Origin: Thelephora terrestris
Taxonomy: Eukaryota; Basidiomycota; Agaricomycetes; Thelephorales; Thelephoraceae
NCBI GenBank assembly: GCA_015956445.1
Contig: WIUZ02000003.1
Span: 992,001-1,056,000, forward strand
DNA: 64,000 nt
Direction of reading: 5' to 3'
Both the position numbers and the translations under genes were made by a program. Position 1 is the stretch's first letter, and the number at the start of each line of letters is the position of its first letter. Under the pieces are notes generated by a model. That model searched no databases. It was given only the letters and a program-made list of their open reading frames with translations, and was not told the origin of the DNA. Positions 59,420-64,000 of this stretch are shown in pieces.

Positions 59420-59780
59420 CTACAGGAATTTTAGGCCAAGTTCACCTCTGAATTTCCTGAGTTTGACGACTCCAAGGTTCTTTGTGAGGAGATCTGCGGG
59501 ATTGTCGTCTCCAGGAATGAAGTACACCACAACACGTCCATTGGGGATTACCTCTTGAATGAAGTGGTAGCAGATATCAATATGCTTTGACCTCTTTTCA
59601 GTCACTGGGTTTGAGGCAATGAATATTGAGCCTTGATTATCTCCGCAGATTGGGATAGCTTTGAGGTTGTAGCCGAGCTCCCCCATAAGGGTATGCATCC
59701 AGACTATTTGGCGGCTGCAGTCGAAGAGCGCCATGTACTCAGCTTTGGTCGATGACAGCGCTATTGTTTTCTGTGCACGC
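59420..59780 (-). pseudogene. Copia-type RNase H C-terminal fragment
   Basis: Minus-strand frame with copia RNase H signatures: IALSSTKAEYMALFDC, ICGDNQGSIFIASNP, KRSKHIDICYHFIQE, and PADLLTKNL, ending LGLKFL plus stop. The 5' part of the gene is missing: the frame is cut at 59780/59781 by an LTR end. It belongs with the LTR at 37053-37423, from which the Ty3 array separated it. Confidence 0.9.
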
Positions 59781-59877
59781 TGTCAGGAACATGGTATTTT
59801 TAAACTTTTTATAACACACTCTTTCTTCAAACTCTTCTTACCTTTTCTTATTGTTTGAATGCTTCACACTCTCTTTC
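59781..59877 (+). repeat. 5' end fragment of a related Ty3 LTR
   Basis: Starts TGTCAGGAACATGGTATTTT and is about 88% identical over its length to the first 97 bp of the 3293-bp LTR. Cut at 59877/59878 by the next element. It interrupts the copia RNase H frame exactly at its TG end. Confidence 0.8.
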
Positions 59878-59897
59878 TGTCAGGGTTGAAGGCCTGC

Positions 59898-60491
59898 TTA
59901 CTGTTTGTGGGGCGCTAGAGGATTAGCGGGGTAGGGGGTGTCTGGACGAGGTTTGAGGAAGGGAGTTCCGGGAGTGGAGATGAGGGGTGGAGGTATATCA
60001 AGAGCGAGTGGTGACTCGAATTGATAAGGATGGATGGGGGAGTTGTAGTCTTGGCAGAATTCAACTAGATGTTGAATGAAAGGTTTGAAGTCTTGGTCAC
60101 TAAGTCGTTCAAAACTATTGAGGTAATCTATAACAGTGAAAGGTAAGTCAGCTGGAATATCCCACCAGAGAACGATGATAGCGGGACAGTGAGTATGAAC
60201 GTTGGTGGTGAGATGAATCCGAGGGGTGGGGAAGTAGAAGGCTGGGCTGATACTGAAGTAGACAGTGGCTAGCATGCTATCAGTGAAATCAGATTTCCAC
60301 AGAAACTGATGATCAGCTCCTAATAGGAATGGAGGCGAAGTGACTCCGGTGTTGAGAGCGGCAAAGGGACAATAATAAGGGTGATGAGCTAATAGACTGT
60401 TGGTTCTATTAAGCTGAAGGCTTATGATGAGTTTATACTCCCAGATGGATCGTCGAGCATCAGGGATGACCAGACGTTGTACGGGACTAGT
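59898..60491 (-). pseudogene. LTR gene A, 5'-truncated copy
   Basis: Open minus-strand frame similar to gene A (62864-63487) from its residue 12 onward, for example PDARRSIWEYKLI, FLLGADHQFLW and FERLSDQDF.PF. Relative to that copy, about 80 bp are missing at 60491/60492, removing the splice acceptor, the ATG and about 11 codons. Confidence 0.75.
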
Positions 60492-61044
60492 GCAGGAGAA
60501 TTCCTCAGCTTACTTTGTTTATTGAGCAGTTGGTAGGAGAGTACAGAAGAGATTGAAAATGGGGAAAGAAAGGAGCGAACACTCTTCCTTATATACCCAA
60601 TCCTCTACATGCTTAGTAATCATATACTGAGTCAAGCATGAGTCAACATGGTTTGTGCGTAGTTTAGGGCAGGCTGAATGAGTCAGAGTAGTAGGACTTA
60701 GAGCAACGGATGGTAAATAAAATAGGGAACAATAGGAGATGAGTCAATGAAAGTACAATGGGGATTTCTCATGATTGATGGGGATTCTTCCAGGTTTCAT
60801 GGTAGCAATAGAAGGACGATGGGGATTTCTCTTGATCGATGGGATCACGATTGGGCTGAGGGTTTGTTTATCCTTTTTAGGATATCAATGGATAATGGTT
60901 TATTGTCTTTACCCCCTTTCGAACGCCCCTATTGTTTTGGAGGTATTTAGTCCGTGGAGTTTCTTGGTCTTTTCCCCTCATCGTCTCTTTTCCACTCCCA
61001 TCAATCTACAACAGCTTCTCCCCTCACAAACAACTTTTGCTATT

Positions 61045-61194
61045 ATGTCTCTCAACGCTGCTGCCACCCCTTTCATCGCTGCCTCCCCTTATGAGGCCAC
61101 TACTCCCTACGATGTCAACAACCACTTGTACAACACCCCCGCCAACATCACCTATGACAATGAAGTCGCTATCGACTTCCTTACTCAGCACCAG
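61045..61194 (+). pseudogene. LTR gene B, interrupted copy (N-terminal part)
   Basis: MSLNAAATPF start, then PYDVNNHLYNTPANI and AIDFLTQHQ, matching gene B at 62203-61466. The frame is broken at 61194 by the solo LTR and continues at 63508-63562 with the FWEQAGY segment. Confidence 0.8.
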
Positions 61195-61465
61195 TGTCAC
61201 GAACGCGTGACATAGTAGCCAAGATCACACAAGTAATTCAAGACATTGGTCGCATTCGCAGTAATAATAGTACAAGGGGGGTTAACAAGAACTACAAACT
61301 TAGACAAGAACAAACGGGTCTACGTCACATGCACAGTCCTGAGCAAACGGGCAACGATGAGCGAAGTGGTGAGGGTTATGCACACTCGCAGGACAGTACG
61401 AATACGCCCGCGTTACCGGATCCTGCCAACACTCCCTACACCCCAACACATCATGATATAGACTA

Positions 61466-62203
61466 TCATGCATCTCCCGCTTCACGTCCAACAAGGCTGC
61501 GCTCACTAAGGCGAACCCATAGCGGTCTTGGAGACCCGCCACTTCCACCTTCAACTTCATCCGAACTTGACGTGACTTGTCGGAGGGACGACAGCGTTGA
61601 CCAGAACGAGTCATCGGACTCTTGCGGTTCTTCTTCTTCTGGGACCTCTCCACCATCTGGCGAACTGGGGCAGGACTCCAGGGAGGGGATGGAGGGAGAG
61701 GAACCCCCTGATCCTGGTGGTGGCGAAGGGATGACTGGGGACTTGCAAGGGGGGTCGGTGCAATAAGCCCCATGGCATTGGTGTCCAAAATATCGGAAGA
61801 GAGATGCCTGGAAAGGTCCCCAATGTTCCAAAGCAAAGTGAGAGAAGTCATCATTCAAACTATTCATGATGACGTAGATGAGGTCCATACGCTTCTCCAG
61901 CTTCGCAATCCTATCCTCCCTCTCCCTTTCCATGGCGTCCAACAGAAGGACGGCTCCAGGATGATTAGCTTGAAGACGAGGCCTAGCAAGCCTGGGATCC
62001 TCGTACCCAGCTTGTTCCCAGAATTCGGCAGGAGCATTGTGAGCGGTGAGAAAGTCGACGGCGATTTGGTTATCGTGAGCGATGTTGGCAGGGGAGTCAT
62101 ACAAATGTTGCTCCACATCGTAGGGAGCATCCGTCTCGAAGGACGGAGTAAAGGGGGTGGCGGCAACATTGAGCACGGCGTTGTTGGCAACGAAGGCAGA
62201 CAT
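61466..62203 (-). CDS. LTR gene B (antisense), 245 aa, coiled coil
   Basis: ATG at 62203 chosen because the sister copy at 61045 starts at the same residue; the frame is open 27 codons further upstream. N-terminal conserved part (APYDVEQHLYDSPANI, FWEQAGYEDPR), then a charged coiled coil (MEREREDRIAKLEKR), then a Ser/Pro/Glu-rich tail. No known family. A TATATAA on minus at about 62300 lies about 95 bp upstream. Intact here but disrupted in the inverted copy. Confidence 0.65.
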   Translation of the reverse strand: MSAFVANNAVLNVAATPFTPSFETDAPYDVEQHLYDSPANIAHDNQIAVDFLTAHNAPAEFWEQAGYEDPRLARPRLQANHPGAVLLLDAMEREREDRIAKLEKRMDLIYVIMNSLNDDFSHFALEHWGPFQASLFRYFGHQCHGAYCTDPPCKSPVIPSPPPGSGGSSPSIPSLESCPSSPDGGEVPEEEEPQESDDSFWSTLSSLRQVTSSSDEVEGGSGGSPRPLWVRLSERSLVGREAGDA

Positions 62204-62410
62204 AGTAGTAGCAGATGTTTGAGAGAGGAGAGTAGTACTGGTGATTATGGGAGGAGAAAAGAGGCGATGGGAGGAAAAGACCAATAACCTCCTGGATTAT
62301 ATACGGCTGATTCAATAAGAAACCAAAAGGGGAAGACAAAGAATCATTAACCATTCAAAGCCCGATTAGGATAAACGAACCCTTAGCCCCAATCGCAATC
62401 CCATCAAACC

Positions 62411-62550
62411 CTGAGAAATCCCCATCGATCAAGAGAAATCCCCAGCATGCTTCTATTACCACCATGAAACAGGGAAAATCCCCGTTGATCAACAGAAATC
62501 CCCATCACGCTTCTATTGCTACCATGAAACACGAGAAATCCCCACCATTC
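62411..62550. repeat. 60-bp tandem repeat, about 2.3 units, in the divergent promoter
   Basis: Units 62411-62470 and 62471-62530 plus a partial third; each has AAATCCCC motifs about 20 bp apart and CTTCTATT..ACCATGAAACA. Related, inverted motifs occur at 60757-60845 in the other copy. Lies between genes B and A; could bind a regulator. Confidence 0.8.
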
Positions 62551-62711
62551 CCATAAATGACTCATTCGCTATTGTTTCCCTGTTCCGTACTCAGTATCGG
62601 TCGTCCTAAGCCCCACTTCCCTGACTCATCCATCCTACCCTAAAGTATGCACAGACCATGTTGACTCCTGTTTGACTCGTTGTAGAATTATGACTCCTGT
62701 AGAGAACTGGG

Positions 62712-62719
62712 TATATAAG
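62712..62719 (+). promoter_or_regulatory. TATA box of the solo LTR / gene A
   Basis: TATATAAG, 152 bp upstream of the gene A ATG. A GTAAGC...TTTCAG intron (about 62793-62841) lies in the leader. Inverted equivalent at about 60590-60597. Confidence 0.6.
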
Positions 62720-62863
62720 GAAGAGCGTTCGCTCCTTTCTTTTCCCCATTCTCAATCTCTTCTGTACTCCTCTACCCACAACCTGAATAAAAAGTAAGCT
62801 GAGGAATTCTCCTCACGTCTTACCTCTTCTGACTCATTTCAGCAGGAATCCTCCTGCCAGTGT

Positions 62864-63487
62864 ATGTTTAGTGCCCCTAATCCCTTCCCCTCTACAAGTC
62901 CAGTCCAACGACCAGTCGTCCCTGACGCTAGGAGATCTATTTGGGAGTATAAACTCATCAGAAGTCTCCAAGTAAACCGAACCACCGGCTTACTTACCCA
63001 TTTCCCTTACTATCGACCCTTTGCAGCTCTCGACGCAGGAGTCACTACTCCTCCTTTCCTTCTGGGCGCAGATCATCAATTCCTTTGGAATTCGGATCTT
63101 ACTGAGAGCGTCCTCGCGACTGTCTACTTCAGTATTAGCCCAGCCTTTTACTTCCCCTCCCCACGTGTTCATCTCACCACTAACATCCATACTCATTCCC
63201 CCGCTATCATTGTTCTTTGGTGGGAGATCCCAACTGAATTACCTTATTCAGTTATAGAATATCTTGTCAATTTCGAACGCCTTAGCGATCAAGACTTCGA
63301 ACCCTTCGTGCAGCAACTAAATCAGTTCTGCCAAGACTATCACTCACCCGTTCACCCTTATCAGACAGAGTCACCCCTCTCTCTTGATATTCCTCCTCCC
63401 CTCGTCTCTACACCCGGAACCCCCTTCAAAACTAGACCCGACACCCCTCACCCTTCCGCTAATCCTCTAGCGCCCCACAAACAGTAA
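62864..63487 (+). CDS. LTR gene A (sense), 207 aa
   Basis: Open frame starting right after a leader intron. Composition: Pro-rich start, a central hydrophobic/aromatic region (WEYKLIRSLQ, FLLGADHQFLW, YFSISPAFYFPSP, AIIVLWWEIP), then FERLSDQDFEPFVQ and a Pro/Thr-rich tail ending LAPHKQ. No recognised domain. Because it lies downstream of the LTR TATA box, it would be made from the element's own promoter. The sister copy at 59898-60491 keeps the frame through most of its length, suggesting past selection. Confidence 0.65.
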   Translation: MFSAPNPFPSTSPVQRPVVPDARRSIWEYKLIRSLQVNRTTGLLTHFPYYRPFAALDAGVTTPPFLLGADHQFLWNSDLTESVLATVYFSISPAFYFPSPRVHLTTNIHTHSPAIIVLWWEIPTELPYSVIEYLVNFERLSDQDFEPFVQQLNQFCQDYHSPVHPYQTESPLSLDIPPPLVSTPGTPFKTRPDTPHPSANPLAPHKQ

Positions 63488-63690
63488 GCAGGCCCACAAC
63501 CCTGACAACCAGGCTCCTCCTCACTTCTGGGAGCAGGCTGGGTACGACGACCCCAACAAAACTGTTATGAACAATGAACGGTGTCGGACATGAGAACAAC
63601 CATGTCATTATTTATGATAATTCACCACAACAAGATTAGATTAGATAAGATAACAGTCTTATCAGATAAGATTAGATTAGATAAGGACAA

Positions 63691-63803
63691 GAAACTCATG
63701 GAAAGTTACAGAATGTTACAGAATGTTCAGGAACATCCTAGAATGCGCCGGAACATCCTGGAACTTGCCGGAATGTTCTAGAAGGTGACAGAACGTCACA
63801 CCC
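63691..63803 (+). promoter_or_regulatory. Heat-shock-element-like array, GAA every 10 bp
   Basis: GAA starts at 63691, 63701, 63711, 63721, 63731, 63741, 63751, 63761, 63771, 63781 and 63791. TTC occurs 5 bp after GAA at 63726 and 63776, with TCC variants at 63736 and 63756. This is the nGAAnnTTCn spacing bound by heat-shock factor trimers. Confidence 0.7.
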
Positions 63804-63895
63804 CATGTGACACCGGTCACGCTTTTGTGACATTTTGTCACACTTGTGACGTCTGTCACACCATTAATTACCATAGAATACAGTAGAAGGCCATA

Positions 63896-63934
63896 GAACG
63901 TTCTAGAATAATCTCACATGAAAAAGTATATAAA
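63896..63934 (+). promoter_or_regulatory. Proximal heat-shock element and TATA box
   Basis: GAACGTTCTAGAA at 63896-63908 is a perfect three-unit heat-shock element; TATATAAA at 63927-63934 follows 19 bp later. Confidence 0.7.
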
Positions 63935-64000
63935 GAACTCACCCCCAGTTCTAAGGAAAGGCAACTCACCCATAACCTTTTACCCCTCTCTCTCTCTACC

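Larger units (their letters stand above)
61195..63507 (+). mobile_element. Solo cargo LTR, 2313 bp, target duplication ACCAG
   Basis: Starts TGTCACGAAC (like the TGTCAGGAAC of the 3293-bp LTR) and ends CAACCCTGACA. ACCAG at 61190-61194 and 63508-63512 is the 5-bp target duplication. No gag-pol is present, so it is an LTR left after recombination. Two open genes sit inside: B antisense near the 5' end, A sense near the 3' end. Confidence 0.85.
59878..63562 (-). mobile_element. Cargo LTR, inverted copy, interrupted by a solo LTR
   Basis: Begins TGTCAGGGTTG, the reverse complement of the 3' end of the solo LTR at 61195-63507. It carries the same two genes in inverted orientation: gene A remnant on minus, gene B on plus. 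Gene B is split at 61194, where the solo LTR inserted, and resumes at 63508 (APPHFWEQAGYDDP). The far end was replaced by another LTR that starts at 63563. Confidence 0.75.
63563..64000 (+). mobile_element. 5' part of another LTR (runs off the window)
   Basis: Starts TGTTATGAAC immediately after AAAAC, interrupting gene B of the inverted cargo LTR. It contains a GAA-periodic array, multiple GTGAC/GTCAC half-sites (about 63786-63865), a TATA box and a CT-rich end. The rest lies outside the window. Confidence 0.65.

Noticed and set aside
61300-61854. 184-codon minus frame and 190-codon plus frame (61194-61766) inside the solo LTR
   Set aside because: Both overlap gene B in other frames; gene B is supported by its sister copy, these are not.
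1-64000. tRNA, rRNA, CRISPR arrays, bacterial operons
   Set aside because: None seen by eye; the intron structure shows a fungal nuclear sequence.

Overview
This is a nuclear window from a filamentous fungus, most likely a mushroom-forming basidiomycete (Agaricomycetes). The evidence is: many 45-75 nt introns with GTRNGT donors, CTRAY-like branch points and YAG acceptors; an expanded family of TKL-type kinases with the HGDLKG form of the catalytic loop; a chromodomain Ty3 retrotransposon; a Helitron helicase relic; and an intron-rich glycogen phosphorylase. The species cannot be fixed from the sequence alone.

Layout. 1-3309: a 222-bp-arm palindrome and a decayed Helitron PIF1-like helicase. 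3310-9656: repeats, an inverted pair of kinase exon-1 fragments, and one unrecognised six-exon gene (7276-8711). 9657-19300: three kinase loci, two clearly broken and one with a poly-G frameshift. 20726-24246 (-): a complete 16-exon glycogen phosphorylase containing a 5-nt microexon; it is the only housekeeping gene. 26273-36516: a second kinase cluster. It holds a leftward tandem kinase-pseudokinase gene, an intact pseudokinase that has lost K, HRD-Asp and DFG, and a rightward tandem kinase-pseudokinase gene. The last two are head-to-head across about 700 bp.

37053-64000 is nested retrotransposons. A copia-type element (3' LTR at 37053-37423, RNase H end at 59420-59780) was split by a chromodomain Ty3 element arranged LTR-internal-LTR-internal-LTR (37462-59374), with one 5-bp target duplication (CATCA). 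Its LTRs are very long (3293 bp). Each carries an intact antisense five-exon gene (479 aa), a CRE-like site plus TATA box, and a leader whose first bases complement the primer-binding site (Tf1-type self-priming). The 1.1 kb between the promoter and the first gag ATG contains no ATG in any frame. Further right, a related LTR family carries two divergent genes per LTR. One copy is a solo LTR (61195-63507, target duplication ACCAG) inserted into an inverted copy. From 63563 a different LTR starts whose promoter has GAA triplets every 10 bp, like an extended heat-shock element.

How the parts fit: the kinase loci share one intron-exon plan (about 54-codon helical exon 1, glycine-loop exon, a 23-codon HGDLKG exon, and so on). 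They look like a locally duplicating signalling family in which catalytically dead copies are retained and fused to active ones. The retrotransposons look young (near-identical LTRs), and several carry cargo genes inside the LTR itself.
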